Source of the DNA: JANNPJ01 sp965200525
GTDB taxonomy: Bacteria > Actinomycetota > Actinomycetes > Actinomycetales > Kineosporiaceae
NCBI GenBank assembly: GCA_965200525.1
Contig: OZ241368.1
Span: forward strand, 4,836,001 to 4,900,000
Direction: 5' to 3'
Length of the DNA stretch: 64,000 nucleotides
The stretch's first letter is position 1. Each line of letters starts with the position of its first letter. Shown in pieces: positions 35,785-44,335 of this stretch. Under the pieces are notes generated by a model. The model worked only from the letters and a program-made list of their open reading frames with translations. It made no database searches and was not told the origin of the DNA. The translations under genes and the position numbers were made by a program.

Positions 35785-36360
35785 GTGATAGTCGACGTCC
35801 GGGACGTGCCGCCGGCCTACTCTGATGCGCAAATCATCGCTCAGAGTGGTCAGAGCACGGTCTTCTCTGCCCCGAAGACCAACGTCCAGCGCCGGGTCGG
35901 CCTCAAGGCATTTTCCGTGACCTCGGTGGGACTGAACAACGCGCTGCGACGAGAGCTGGCCGCCCTGACTAATCTGCACGACCGACGTCATGTGATCCAG
36001 ATATACGACCTCGTCGAGTCGGAGAACGGGTTGTGGCTGGAGATGGAGCTCTGCCCCAGCTCGCTGAACCGGTGGAAGATCGATTATGCGCGCCAGGCGG
36101 GAGCGCCGATCAATAGCGACGATCTGGCCGATCTCATTCGGTTCGCGGCCGAGGCCGCCGCCGGCCTAGCGGCCGTTCACGAGAGCGGATATGGCCACGG
36201 CGATGTCAAGCCGTCCAACCTCTTCCTTGATCGAGAGAACTCGGTCAAGGTCGCCGACTTGGGTGTCTCTCAGCTGGACGGGCGCGCCGCCATCAGTGAG
36301 CCTGTCTCGGGGACGCGGCGGTATGTGGCCCCCGAGCAAGCCCGGGGTGAGGCGCTGTCG
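35785..36360 (+). pseudogene. protein kinase (Hanks type), truncated after subdomain VIII
   Basis: From a GTG at 35785 (GAGGCGAAGG upstream) the frame codes a Ser/Thr kinase N-lobe (SDAQIIAQSGQSTVFSAP, with AxK-like GLKAF), then the catalytic loop HGDVKPSNLFLD (an HRD to HGD variant), VADLGVSQLD in place of DFG, and the activation-segment end GTRRYVAPEQARGEAL. The family then continues with subdomains IX-XI, which are missing: after position about 36360 the frame runs through the antisense of an excisionase-like sequence. It is a kinase cut off by mobile DNA. Kinases are frequent in FXSXX loci, so this may once have belonged to that system. Confidence 0.7.
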
Positions 36361-36529
36361 CGATCTCGACTTTCTGGCGCACGGATTCAATGGTCACGAG
36401 GGAATGCCGGCGCTTCCTTATCCACGCAGGCGGCGGCGCCTGCTGCGCGGAGCCGTTGCGGTGGCCGTTGTTCTCGTTGTAGCGAGCGGCCAGTTCGGTG
36501 GGAGTTAGGTCGGTCGGAGTCAGGTCGCT

Positions 36530-36720
36530 CGGGTGCATCAGGACTCCCGTCGCAGGCCGTACTGGCCAGGAAGTCGGCGGTGATGACGACGACGCGGTTG
36601 GGCTGATGGCGATGACGGGGAAGCGCCCGTCCTTGGCGGCGGCGTAGGCGGCGTTGCGGCTCATGCCGAGGATCCGTCCTGCTCCCGGGCGGTGCTCGTG
36701 GGTTCTTGGTTAGGGTCGTG
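36530..36720 (-). pseudogene. excisionase-type helix-turn-helix remnant
   Basis: On the minus strand the sequence encodes AGRILGMSRNAAYAAAKDGR followed by FPVIAISP, then after a one-base shift RVVVITADFLASTAC. This is the small MerR-like excisionase fold (ILGMSRNxxYxAxKxGxFPVI-x-VV-xTADxL) of actinomycete integrative elements. It lacks a clean start and is frameshifted near 36600. Confidence 0.5.
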
Positions 36721-36774
36721 GATCGAGCGGCCGCGCTGATAGGTCTTCATGGTTCGGCAAACTAGTACGGACTG

Positions 36775-36784
36775 TAGGGACCGT
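36775..36784 (+). promoter_or_regulatory. TAGGGACCGT motif shared with the conjugation-operon promoter
   Basis: The same 10 bases occur (minus strand) at 25508-25517 upstream of the VirB2-like gene. Here the motif lies about 40 bases upstream of the gene at 36825, in a short region that should hold its promoter. This suggests a shared element-borne regulator. Confidence 0.35.
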
Positions 36785-36824
36785 GTTAGCGTGGCACTGA
36801 AAACTAGCGGGAGGGACCGCAAGA

Positions 36825-37463
36825 GTGTTCAACCGCTACCGTTCGATCGTGCAGATCGATGACGGCGGCCGCTCGGAGACTCCTGACCAAAAGGTCGAGT
36901 GGCTGACACCTGCACCGGACGGCACCACCATCGAGCTGCCATGGCCGGACGAGAACGGCCCGTTCCTGCTGGCCTGCCACCTGGCATTGGTGGACGGGCG
37001 GACGTTGCTGGTCGGGCTGGATGTGCGCAGCTTCCGGGTTACCGACTCGTCGGACGTTGTGCCAGGGCCGGCGGGCTTGGTCGAGGTAAACCATCCGGCG
37101 TTGCGGTCGCTGCGGGCGGGGGAGATCGCCGAAGCTGCTCGGGCTCGGCTGGCGGCGCAGTTGGCGTCGCAGGCGCGCTCGCGGGGTGGGCCTGCTGCGG
37201 TGCGGGAGGCTGCGGCTTCGCAACTGGAGGCGCTGACGACGCCGCATCGGCCTCGGCCGACGGGGTTCCGGCCCGCCAGCTCGCAGCTGCAGAAGGTCGC
37301 CGACCTGTACTTGCAGGCGGTGGCAGCGGGTGGGGACAGCGCTCGGCGTCCGTCGATCTACGTGCATCACGCGCTGGCCGAAGAGGGCGGCGGCATCACG
37401 CTCAACACCGTGCGCGGACAGATCCACCGGGCTCGGGTGAAGGGTCTGATCCCACCGGCGTAG
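36825..37463 (+). CDS. conserved actinomycete protein with C-terminal helical domain, mobile-element associated
   Basis: A 212-residue intact protein. The N-terminal half is beta-rich (FNRYRSIVQIDDGG, LLACHLALVDGRTLLVGLDV). The C-terminal ~70 residues form a domain reading LQKVADLYLQAVAAGGD, RRPSIYVHHALAEEGGG-ITLNTVRGQIHRARVKGLI, a pattern common in hypothetical proteins of actinomycete integrative elements and probably DNA-binding. It starts at GTG 36825. It stands between two excisionase remnants, supporting an integrative-element origin. Function unknown. Confidence 0.7.
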   Translation: MFNRYRSIVQIDDGGRSETPDQKVEWLTPAPDGTTIELPWPDENGPFLLACHLALVDGRTLLVGLDVRSFRVTDSSDVVPGPAGLVEVNHPALRSLRAGEIAEAARARLAAQLASQARSRGGPAAVREAAASQLEALTTPHRPRPTGFRPASSQLQKVADLYLQAVAAGGDSARRPSIYVHHALAEEGGGITLNTVRGQIHRARVKGLIPPA

Positions 37464-37508
37464 CCTCCGCATACGCCATGGGGTTCTTGGGGCTGGTGAA
37501 TGCGCTCG

Positions 37509-37733
37509 ATGGCTGAGCAACCTGAACCGATTGACGAACTCCTCACGGCTGACGACTCTGCTCGTGGTTTAAGGTCAGTAAGACTGGATCACGACGAAGT
37601 CGAAGCCGGGCGGATCCCCATCGTCCGTCTTGGTCGGCGACACCTGCGCTTTCATCGTTCGGGGCTTGAGCGGTACGTGGCTGGCAACACTCCTCGGCCA
37701 GTCGGCGGTCCCGCTGCAGAGCGCAACAAATAG
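37509..37733 (+). pseudogene. excisionase (helix-turn-helix) with damaged recognition helix
   Basis: The ends match a typical excisionase, MAEQPEPIDELLTADD at the N-terminus and DEVEAGRIPIVRLGRRHLRF, then HRSGLERYVAG, at the C-terminus. Between them the expected recognition helix (V-A-x-LLKVSKTWIY) is replaced by SARGLRSVRLDH; the lost helix text FKVSKT and WI is found in the other two frames of the same stretch (about 37560-37600). Two compensating small indels would keep the frame open but destroy DNA binding. It is probably non-functional. Confidence 0.55.
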
Positions 37734-37887
37734 TCGGAGCCGCAGGAGTAAACGGTATCTGCCGGAATCACCGGCGTCTGGGGTGGCTGGCTCAGTGCGC
37801 TGCGCTCAACATCAGTCGCGAGGTAATTTACGTCCGTGTGAGCTCTCCCAGATGCTCAGGCACTGGTCGCAGGTCAAGCCCAGGGGT

Positions 37888-39274
37888 GTGGTGTATCGCG
37901 GTTTCGCGTGATCCTTTGGTTTGGTTAGGCGCTGAGCGCCGGGATGGTGCTGGTGGCCTCCTCATCGGTGGTGGGCGCGGTGGTGCGGGCTCGGGTGAGG
38001 ACGTCGGGGCCGAGGTAGCGGCGTCCTTCGATCCATTCGTCGTGTTGTTCGGCCAGGACGGCGCCGACGAGGCGGATCAAGGAGTCTCGGTCGGGGAAGA
38101 TCCCGACGACGTCGGTGCGTCGGCGGATTTCGCGGTTGAGACGTTCCTGGGGGTTGTTGGACCAGATCTGGCGCCAGAGCTCTTTGGGAAGCTGGTGAAG
38201 GCCAGGACGTCGGTGCGGGCGTGTTCGAGGTGGTCGGCGACCTTGGGGAGTTTCTCGGTCAGGGTGTCGATGACCCGCTCGAACTGGGCGTGCACGGCAT
38301 CGGCGTCGGGTTGGTCATAAACACTGTGCAGCAACGTTTTCACCCACGGCCAGGACGCCTTCGGGGTGGTGGACATGAGGTTGGCGGCGTAGTGGGTGCG
38401 GCAGCGCTGCCAGGCTGCTCCGGGCACGCTCGCGCCGATCGCGGCTACGAGCCCGGCGTGAGCATCGGAGGTCACCAAGCGGACCCCGGACAGGCCGCGG
38501 GCGCACAGGTCCCGGAAGAAGCCCAGCCAGCCGGCGCCGTCCTCGGCGGAGGTGACTTGCAGTCCGAGGATCTCCCGATGCCCATCGCCGTTGACGCCGA
38601 CCGCGACCAGGGCGTGCACGTTCACGACCCGCCCGCCTTCGCGGACCTTCAGGACGAGGGCGTCGGCGGCCACGAACGTGTACGGGCCGGCGTCCAAAGG
38701 GCGCGTGCGGAACGCTTCGACCTGGGCGTCGAGGTCACGGGCCATGACGCTGACCTGCGACTTCGACAGCCGGGTGATCCCTAACGACTCGACGAGCTTC
38801 TCCATCCGCCGGGTCGAGACCCCCAGCAGGTAGCAGGTGGCCACCACCGAGGTCAGGGCGGGCTCGGCGCGCTTGCGTCGTTCCAGCAGCCAGTCCGGGA
38901 AGTACGTGCCCGAACGTAGCTTGGGGATCGCCACGTCCAGGGTCCCGGCCCGGGTGTCGAAATCCCGGTGCCGGTACCCGTTGCGGGAGTTGGTCCGCTC
39001 CGGGCTGGGCATGCCGTAGGGGGCGCCGCAGATATCGTCGGCCTCCGCCGACATCAAGGTGTCGATGAACGTGGACAGCAGGCTGCGCAGCACGTCCGGC
39101 GACGCGGATCCGAGCTGCTCGTGCAGCAGACGGGCAGGGTCAATAATGGGGCTCGCGGTCATCGCGTGGGTCTCCTTCGAAGCACTGTGAGAGGTCTTCA
39201 AAAGGATCACGCGATGGCCGCCCTTCACGCCGTAGCGCCACACCCATCAACTACGGGCCCGGCCGGTACACCAC
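37888..39274 (-). mobile_element. IS256-family insertion sequence, transposase frameshifted near its 3' end
   Basis: The transposase starts at ATG 39162 (MTASPIIDPARLLHEQLG) and follows the Mutator/IS256 pattern: NGYRHRDFDTRAGTLDVAIP, ATCYLLGVSTRRMEKLVESL, FVAADALVLKVRE (first Asp), VTSDAHAGLVAAI (second Asp) and WQRCRTHYAANLM. At about 38190 one base is missing; the following frame reads ELWRQIWSNNPQERLNREIR with the catalytic Glu region and ends at 37926. Partial matching ends GTGGTGTA (37888-37895 and inverted at 39267-39274) and a 13-bp CGCGTGATCCTTT shared inside both ends suggest the element borders. It is likely inactive in this copy. Confidence 0.8.
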
Positions 39275-39319
39275 TCTGCTGGACGCAACTAGATGTTCTG
39301 CCGGTGAGGGCCCGGCTCC

Positions 39320-39838
39320 TCATCTCAGGCTCCGCTGGGGCCGAGCGACGATGAAGGTGCAGACGTGCCAGGTGTTCGTCCCTCGTTTGCGGGTCCACCG
39401 GATGCGGAAGCCGAGGAAATCGAACCCATCGCTCAGGTGCACGATCTGGGTCTTGGTTGATGAGCGCCGAAGGCCCAGAGGTTCGAGCACGGTGGCGGCC
39501 TCATTGCGCAGCGCCGCTGTGTGCTCCTGAGTGCCGTGCACCAGGATCACGAATTCGTCGGCGTAGCGGACCAGCCGCCACGTCGCTCGAGCAGCGCGCC
39601 GCCGGTAGGCGCGACGGCTCTCGGTCGACATCGTCCCGCCGGGTTGCCATGGCCTGTGGAAGTGCTCAGCGAGCGCGGACAGGGCAATGTTGGCCAGCAG
39701 CGGAGACAGAATGCCGCTTGCTGGGTGCCGGTCAGGGACTCCCGGTTCTGACCAAGCTCGTTAGTACCCCGGCTTTGAGCAATGCCTTGACCAGTTCCAG
39801 CACGCGTGTCCTTCACCCGAGCTCTCACCCGGTCCATG
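39320..39838 (-). pseudogene. group II intron reverse transcriptase/maturase, C-terminal side fragment
   Basis: Reading on the minus strand from the IS border: MDRVRARVKDTR, a one-base loss, LELVKALLKAGVLTELGQNR, ESLTGTQQ-x-GILSPLLANIALSALAEHF, then WRLVRYADEFVILVHGT and FDFLGFRIRWTRKRGTNTWH. This is the reverse transcriptase domain of a group II intron-encoded protein; the catalytic YADD is YADE here, and the protein stops at 39320 before the maturase domain. The N-terminal side lies beyond the inserted IS3 element at 41128-41213. Confidence 0.7.
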
Positions 39839-39869
39839 GGGACCGCTGCACGGATAGGTGACAGTCGGG

Positions 39870-40775
39870 TTAAGCGGCCTGGGCGGCCGGTGTGGTGATG
39901 ATGGTCTCGAATTCGATGGGGGTCAATCGGTTCAGTCGGCTCTGCCGGCGCCGGCGGTGGTAGGTGCGTTCGATCCAGGTGACGATGGCCAGGCGTAGTT
40001 GCTCGCGGGTGGTCCAGGTTCGGCGGTCCAGGACGTTCTTCTGCAGTAGCGCGAAGAACGATTCCATTGCGGCGTTGTCTGCGCAGGTCCCGACTCGGCC
40101 CATCGATCCGAGCAGATCGTGGCGTTTGAGGGCGCGAACGAATTTCCTGCTCCGGAACTGGGACCCTCGGTCCGAATGCACTATGCAGGAGGAGATTTCG
40201 GTGCGCGTATGACCTTGGGCCAGGCGGTTGGCGACGGAGTTGTTCAGTGCGCGTACGGCCAGGCGGGACTTCATCCTGGAGTCGATGGAGTAGCCGACGA
40301 TCCGGTTGGACCAGACGTCCTTGATCGCGCACAGGTAGACCTTGCCCTCACCAGTCCTATGTTCGGTGATATCGGTCAGCCACAACTGGTTGGGGCCGGT
40401 CGCGGTGAACTTCCGTTTCACCCGGTCGTCGTGCACCGGCGGGCCGGGTCTCTTGGACTTGGGCTTCTTCTTCGCGAACGCCGAGAACCACCCGCCGGAC
40501 GAGCAGATCCGCCACGCGGTCCGCTCACACATGCCCTGACCTGCACTCTTGGCCTCCTCGACGAGGAACCGGTACCCGAACTCCGGATCCGCACGATGGG
40601 CGTCGAACAAGGCATCAGCCCGATAGGCCTGACGCAGCTGGGTGTCGGTGACCGGCTGGGCCAGCCACCGGTAGTAGGGCTGACGAGCGATCTTCAGAAC
40701 CCGGCACGTCACCGCGACCGGCACCCGTACAGGGGCACCGGCCGCGGCCAGCTCACGGACGAGCGGGTACATCAT
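39870..40775 (-). CDS. IS3-family transposase OrfB (DDE integrase domain)
   Basis: A 301-residue protein with an HTH_21-type front (ADALFDAHRADPEFGYRFLVEE) and a complete rve-type DDE core: D in NQLWLTDITEHRTGEGK, D in CIVHSDRGSQFRSRKF, and E in NAAMESFFALLQKNVLDRR. It overlaps orfA by four bases and is probably translated by coupling or as a frameshift fusion with orfA, as in other IS3 elements. It catalyses cut-and-circularise transposition of the surrounding element. Confidence 0.9.
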   Translation of the reverse strand: MMYPLVRELAAAGAPVRVPVAVTCRVLKIARQPYYRWLAQPVTDTQLRQAYRADALFDAHRADPEFGYRFLVEEAKSAGQGMCERTAWRICSSGGWFSAFAKKKPKSKRPGPPVHDDRVKRKFTATGPNQLWLTDITEHRTGEGKVYLCAIKDVWSNRIVGYSIDSRMKSRLAVRALNNSVANRLAQGHTRTEISSCIVHSDRGSQFRSRKFVRALKRHDLLGSMGRVGTCADNAAMESFFALLQKNVLDRRTWTTREQLRLAIVTWIERTYHRRRRQSRLNRLTPIEFETIITTPAAQAA

Positions 40776-41056
40776 TTTCCCGGCAAGTTCGCCTGCGACA
40801 GGTAGGCGGCGGCCTTGCGCAGGACCTCGTTCTCCATCTCCAGCAACCGGTTACGCCGACGCAGCTCCCGCAACTCAGCCGACTCGGTCTCGCTCACCCC
40901 GGGCCGCTTGCCGTCCTCGACATCAGCCTTGGTCAGCCAGTTACGAAGGCACGACTCGCTGATCCCGAAGTCCTTCGCGATCTGGGGTATCGGAGCCTCA
41001 CCACGCCTGGCCACGGCCACCACGTCGTCACGGAACTCCTTGGGATGGGGTCTAGG
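40772..41056 (-). CDS. IS3-family transposase OrfA (helix-turn-helix)
   Basis: A 94-residue DNA-binding protein: PRPHPKEFRDDVVAVARRGE, then IPQIAKDFGISESCLRNWL (helix-turn-helix) and a C-terminal leucine-rich coiled coil (LRELRRRNRLLEMENEVLRK). I start it at the GTG at 41056, with an AAGGA ribosome binding site about nine bases upstream; the frame opens at 41086. It binds the IS ends and works with OrfB. Confidence 0.85.
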   Translation of the reverse strand, partial: PRPHPKEFRDDVVAVARRGEAPIPQIAKDFGISESCLRNWLTKADVEDGKRPGVSETESAELRELRRRNRLLEMENEVLRKAAAYLSQANLPGK

Positions 41057-41127
41057 CACGATCAACATCCTTCCAGCAGGGCGCACAGCCCCACAGATCA
41101 GATGTCACCTATCCGTGCAGCAGTCCC

Positions 41128-41213
41128 ATGAGGGCCGTGTGTTCGATCGAGTCGAAGCACGCTTCGATGTCTGCGTCCAGCACCCACTGATAGCCCCGGC
41201 TGCCGAGAATGAA
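41128..41213 (-). pseudogene. group II intron reverse transcriptase, N-terminal side fragment
   Basis: Minus-strand translation RGYQWVLDADIEACFDSIEH followed by TALM is the RT motif (WVLEADIxxCFDxIxH with the first catalytic Asp) that continues directly into MDRVRARV on the other side of the IS3 element. The part before it, including the intron RNA domains, is missing. Confidence 0.7.
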
Positions 41214-41288
41214 CTAAAGGGATCGACCGCGATCGCAATGGTACGTTCCGAAATTACTAAGCGGCCGACGGGTTCGCTGGGACAGTGT

Positions 41289-42644
41289 TCAGTCTGCGAC
41301 CGCCCGCCCGCGCAGAAGTGTTTGCCACACCACAGCTTGGGTATGGTCCAGCCCCAGCGCGTTGCGAATACGCTCTATTCCCTCCAGGATGCTGGAGAGC
41401 TCCGATTCGCTGGGGTGGAGCCTGCGGATGGCGTCGAGTTCCTGGGCCACGCGATCTGTATCCGCGATGACGATGGCTGCGGTCGCAGCCGTGGCGTGCG
41501 TCCAGACATTCTTCTCGGCCTGACGATCGATGATGGTCAGCGCCTGCCGATAGGTCTCTGCAGCACCCTTAGGATCACCAGTGGCTAGCTTTTCCTGACC
41601 TGTTAGGTCAGCCAGGTAGTACGAATTTGGGTTCGCCTCTAGCGCCAAGCCGTACACGTCGCGAGCAATCAGATGATCACCCTGGTCCCGGTGGTAACGT
41701 CCCTTCAGAGCGGCGCACTCTGGGTTGTGGACGAATGCTCGAGGATCGAGCTCCTCGATTTGCTTGATGACGGTCGCCGCTGTGTCGAACGCCCCCTTCT
41801 CCAAGGCGGCCTGGCCACGAGATCGCAGGATAAAAAGGTCGCGCGGAACTAAGCGATGGGCCATTGCGAACTGCCTCTCGGCCTTCTCGTATTGGGCCGA
41901 ACGCAGGTATAGCTCTCCCAGTCTCCGGTGGATGCGGATGTCGATCGGCACCTCACCCGATCCGGCCTCCTGCCCGAAAGCAATGAGGAGCCAGTCATGA
42001 AGATGCGCCACCTCCGAAGGTCGACCGGCCGCCTCAAGCCCATCCAGTCGGGCGCACCATTCACCAACCACCGCTTCTGAGGCCAGGAGCGGCGACTTGC
42101 GGAGGGCGCTCTGGACAAGGTCCAGCCAGTTGTCCACCGCGGGGGCCAGTCGTTGCCCTGCACGGACCAAGGCCGTAGATCCCTCTGCCAGTTCTTCGAT
42201 GAGTTGCTGGAAGAAGGCTAGGACATCCGCTCGCCGGTCCCCGAGTGTGATCTGGGCGTGGCTGTCCTTCAACGGCGAGGGAACGTCTGCCAGATCTACT
42301 CCCACCGCGAGAGGGCGGACACGAGTCACGCTGTGAGCGCCGTTCGCGCTGGCGGCTCCGTACACCGCCCCTGATTCCCAGAGGATCCAAGGCTTCATCA
42401 CCGAGGAGGGCGTGAGAAGTACGAGGGTGACCTGCGCCTGCCGAACCTGTTCACTGATCCAGTCGAACCAATTCTCACCGCTGCGTATCGATCCTTCGGT
42501 GCCGCGACTGGACGACGAGGCAACAACGACACTCTCGCCGAGGAGGTCCTTAACGGTAACCTGGACAGCCTCGGCCAGCGCCTGATCGACGACTGTGTGG
42601 CTGAGGAAGATCCTCGGCTTGCCTCCGACGCGATCTCCTGTCAC
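41289..42644 (-). CDS. TIR domain protein with TPR-like repeats
   Basis: A 451-residue protein. Residues about 10-150 are a TIR-like domain: PRIFLSHTVVDQALAEAVQV, WFDWISEQVRQAQVTLVLLT and PWILWESGAVYGAA, where the Glu of WESGA is a candidate NADase catalytic residue. Residues about 230-430 form TPR-like helical pairs (RRLGELYLRSAQYEKAERQF, RYHRDQGDHLIARDVYGLAL). Proteins with this build act as sensors or NAD-consuming effectors in anti-phage defence. It lies 57 bases after the SLATT-type gene on the same strand, so the two likely form a two-gene operon. Confidence 0.8.
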   Translation of the reverse strand: MTGDRVGGKPRIFLSHTVVDQALAEAVQVTVKDLLGESVVVASSSSRGTEGSIRSGENWFDWISEQVRQAQVTLVLLTPSSVMKPWILWESGAVYGAASANGAHSVTRVRPLAVGVDLADVPSPLKDSHAQITLGDRRADVLAFFQQLIEELAEGSTALVRAGQRLAPAVDNWLDLVQSALRKSPLLASEAVVGEWCARLDGLEAAGRPSEVAHLHDWLLIAFGQEAGSGEVPIDIRIHRRLGELYLRSAQYEKAERQFAMAHRLVPRDLFILRSRGQAALEKGAFDTAATVIKQIEELDPRAFVHNPECAALKGRYHRDQGDHLIARDVYGLALEANPNSYYLADLTGQEKLATGDPKGAAETYRQALTIIDRQAEKNVWTHATAATAAIVIADTDRVAQELDAIRRLHPSESELSSILEGIERIRNALGLDHTQAVVWQTLLRGRAVAD

Positions 42645-42700
42645 GAAATGCTCCCGTCAGATTCGATTCAGCTTGTGCCTGAGCGTACCGGGGCGACTCC

Positions 42701-43591
42701 TCAGCTGGTGGCCGACCGTCCGAGTCGGGACGCCACCCACAGCGTGTGTTCACGGCTGATGGCTTCTTCCGCATCCGCGACGACATCCGGCCAGTCCGGC
42801 TCCGGAACATCTCCTAGGCGGTCGCCCTGCAGGGCCAGCTCGTTGGCGGCCATCCGATACGCCAGGGCCAAGGCCCCATACTGCCGAAGGGCAGTCCAAG
42901 CCGCACCCGCCGCGATAGCCGCTCCCATCAAGCCGGCCAGGTCGATGTCCCAGTCGAGGGTGAGTCTCAGCACGGCGAGTATGAGCGCGATGATCTCGGC
43001 CACAAGCAGGGCGCCACGACCGAGTCGCGCCCGGATCAAATTGGTGTGGGCCTGCCTGGAATACCAGCGCTGCTGGTCGCGCGTGCGACCTTCAACATAT
43101 GCATGCCTTCGCTCGGTGAAGGTGGCACTGCGAATGCGCTGCATTCCTTGCGTGATTGCCGTGTCGGCCGAGCGAAGTACGATGGGGACAGCTGACTGGG
43201 CGGCCGTTTCCAACAATCGCAGGCGTAGCAGGTCGCGGGCTTCGTCATCTGGGAGATGCATTGGGAAGGGGTCGGCGCCCACGGCGTATCGCCAAGCCAA
43301 GGTTTTCGCCGACTCGGCGAGAGCTCGCCCGTCGTACCAGGCCTGCTCAGGAGAATGCATCCATGCAGCGATTTCGGCGATCAGGGCCACGGCGAAGCCG
43401 ACCAGCACCAGCACGGCGGCGAGGTCGAGCCGTCCAGCGCTGATCGATCCTGCGCCGCCGAGGGCCGCCACGAGCGCTCCGGCTAGGCGCATTGCCGCAT
43501 ACCGCAGCGTCCAGCGTTGTCCGGCTACGGACATGGCATCGGCATCCCGCCAGAACCCGGGCAGATCGTTCGTCGTCAGCCCAGCCCTCAC
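42701..43591 (-). CDS. SLATT/DUF4231-type membrane protein, putative defence effector
   Basis: A 296-residue protein with two pairs of transmembrane helices: residues about 33-72 (MRLAGALVAALGGAGSIS, AAVLVLVGFAVALIAEIAAW) and about 195-245 (GALLVAEIIALILAVLRLTL, AGLMGAAIAAGAAW). Between them are cytoplasmic helices with ARDLLRLRLLETAAQ and RRHAYVEGRTRDQQRWYSRQ, the pattern of SLATT/DUF4231 proteins. These are predicted pore- or membrane-targeting effectors that respond to nucleotide-derived signals. It is the first gene of the operon with the TIR-TPR gene. A late C-terminal helix region (LALAYRMAANELALQGDRL) completes the fold. Confidence 0.75.
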   Translation of the reverse strand: MRAGLTTNDLPGFWRDADAMSVAGQRWTLRYAAMRLAGALVAALGGAGSISAGRLDLAAVLVLVGFAVALIAEIAAWMHSPEQAWYDGRALAESAKTLAWRYAVGADPFPMHLPDDEARDLLRLRLLETAAQSAVPIVLRSADTAITQGMQRIRSATFTERRHAYVEGRTRDQQRWYSRQAHTNLIRARLGRGALLVAEIIALILAVLRLTLDWDIDLAGLMGAAIAAGAAWTALRQYGALALAYRMAANELALQGDRLGDVPEPDWPDVVADAEEAISREHTLWVASRLGRSATS

Positions 43592-43756
43592 GCCCAGCCC
43601 CTCTCAGCACCCACCGGCAGCACGCCAACCAACCGTAGCCTGACTCCGATCAGACGTCATAGTGGCGCTGGAAGTGCTGGTGCGGCTGCCTCTCGTTTAG
43701 AAGGACGTCGGTAGCAACTGAAGCAGCTCAGGGCCCCGGTTTCGGCAGCGGCGCGA

Positions 43757-44230
43757 TCTGGTTTCATCACCTGGTTCCCGCGACCGGATGAGACTGCTGC
43801 TGTCCACTCGCAGCGCTGTCCCCTGAATACCGCCAAGCTCCTTGATCCCCGGCCAAGGTGACACCGATGGCCGCGTAGAACGGGCGGTTGGCGACCTGCC
43901 CGTCGGGACCTTGACCTCGATCGCATCGATGAAGATCGCCGCATAGATCGCCTCCAGCGGGCGGGTGACCCACTCGTTCATCTCCTCGATCACCTGTCAG
44001 TGATCCGCGAGAGGGTCTCCTCACTGACCGAAGCACCGTAGATTACAGCAAAGTGGGCGCTGTTCTCCCGGTCGTGAGGCCCTTGGCATACAGGGACAGC
44101 ACCTCCTCATCGATGCCGGACAACCGCCGCTGGCGCTTCTTGACGATCGGCGGCTCGAACGTGCCGGCCCGTTCACGAGGGTGCAGGTGTGAGCGTTCGG
44201 CCCATTGCCGGTGCTTTCGCTGCGACAACC
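43757..44230 (-). pseudogene. IS256-family transposase remnant
   Basis: Scattered minus-strand pieces of a second Mutator-type transposase: QRRLSGIDEEVLSLYAKGLT near 44110, IEEMNEWVTRPLEAIYAAIF with FIDAI near 43950, then in another frame GQVANRPFYAAIGVTLAGDQ near 43880. Order and spacing are right but several indels break it, and the rest is missing. It is different from the copy at 37.9-39.3 kb. Confidence 0.65.
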
Positions 44231-44335
44231 GGGCCTGTTCGGCGAAGACCTTCGCGAAGCGGGTCCCGGACCTGACCAGAGCTCACGCCCGCCGGATCGT
44301 GCCGGCCTCGCCGGTGCTGGCCGACATCAGCACAC
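44205..44335 (+). pseudogene. ISL3-family transposase remnant (zinc-finger part)
   Basis: The plus strand encodes RCFRCDNRACSAKTFAKRVP followed by DLTRAHARRIVPASPVLADI, nearly the same as the zinc-finger region of the ISL3-family element at 22.3-22.4 kb. Only this segment is left. It abuts the IS256-type remnant, so several elements landed here. Confidence 0.65.

Larger units (their letters stand above)
39839..41127 (-). mobile_element. IS3-family insertion sequence, intact, inserted in a group II intron ORF
   Basis: The ends are 25-bp inverted repeats with one mismatch: the inner 19 bases (GCTGCACGGATAGGTGACA at 39845-39863, reversed at 41103-41121) are perfect and the outer six differ by one base. 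An ATG direct repeat flanks the element (39836-39838 and 41128-41130), the 3-bp target duplication expected of IS3-family transposition. It carries overlapping orfA and orfB, both intact, so it may still be mobile. Confidence 0.85.
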
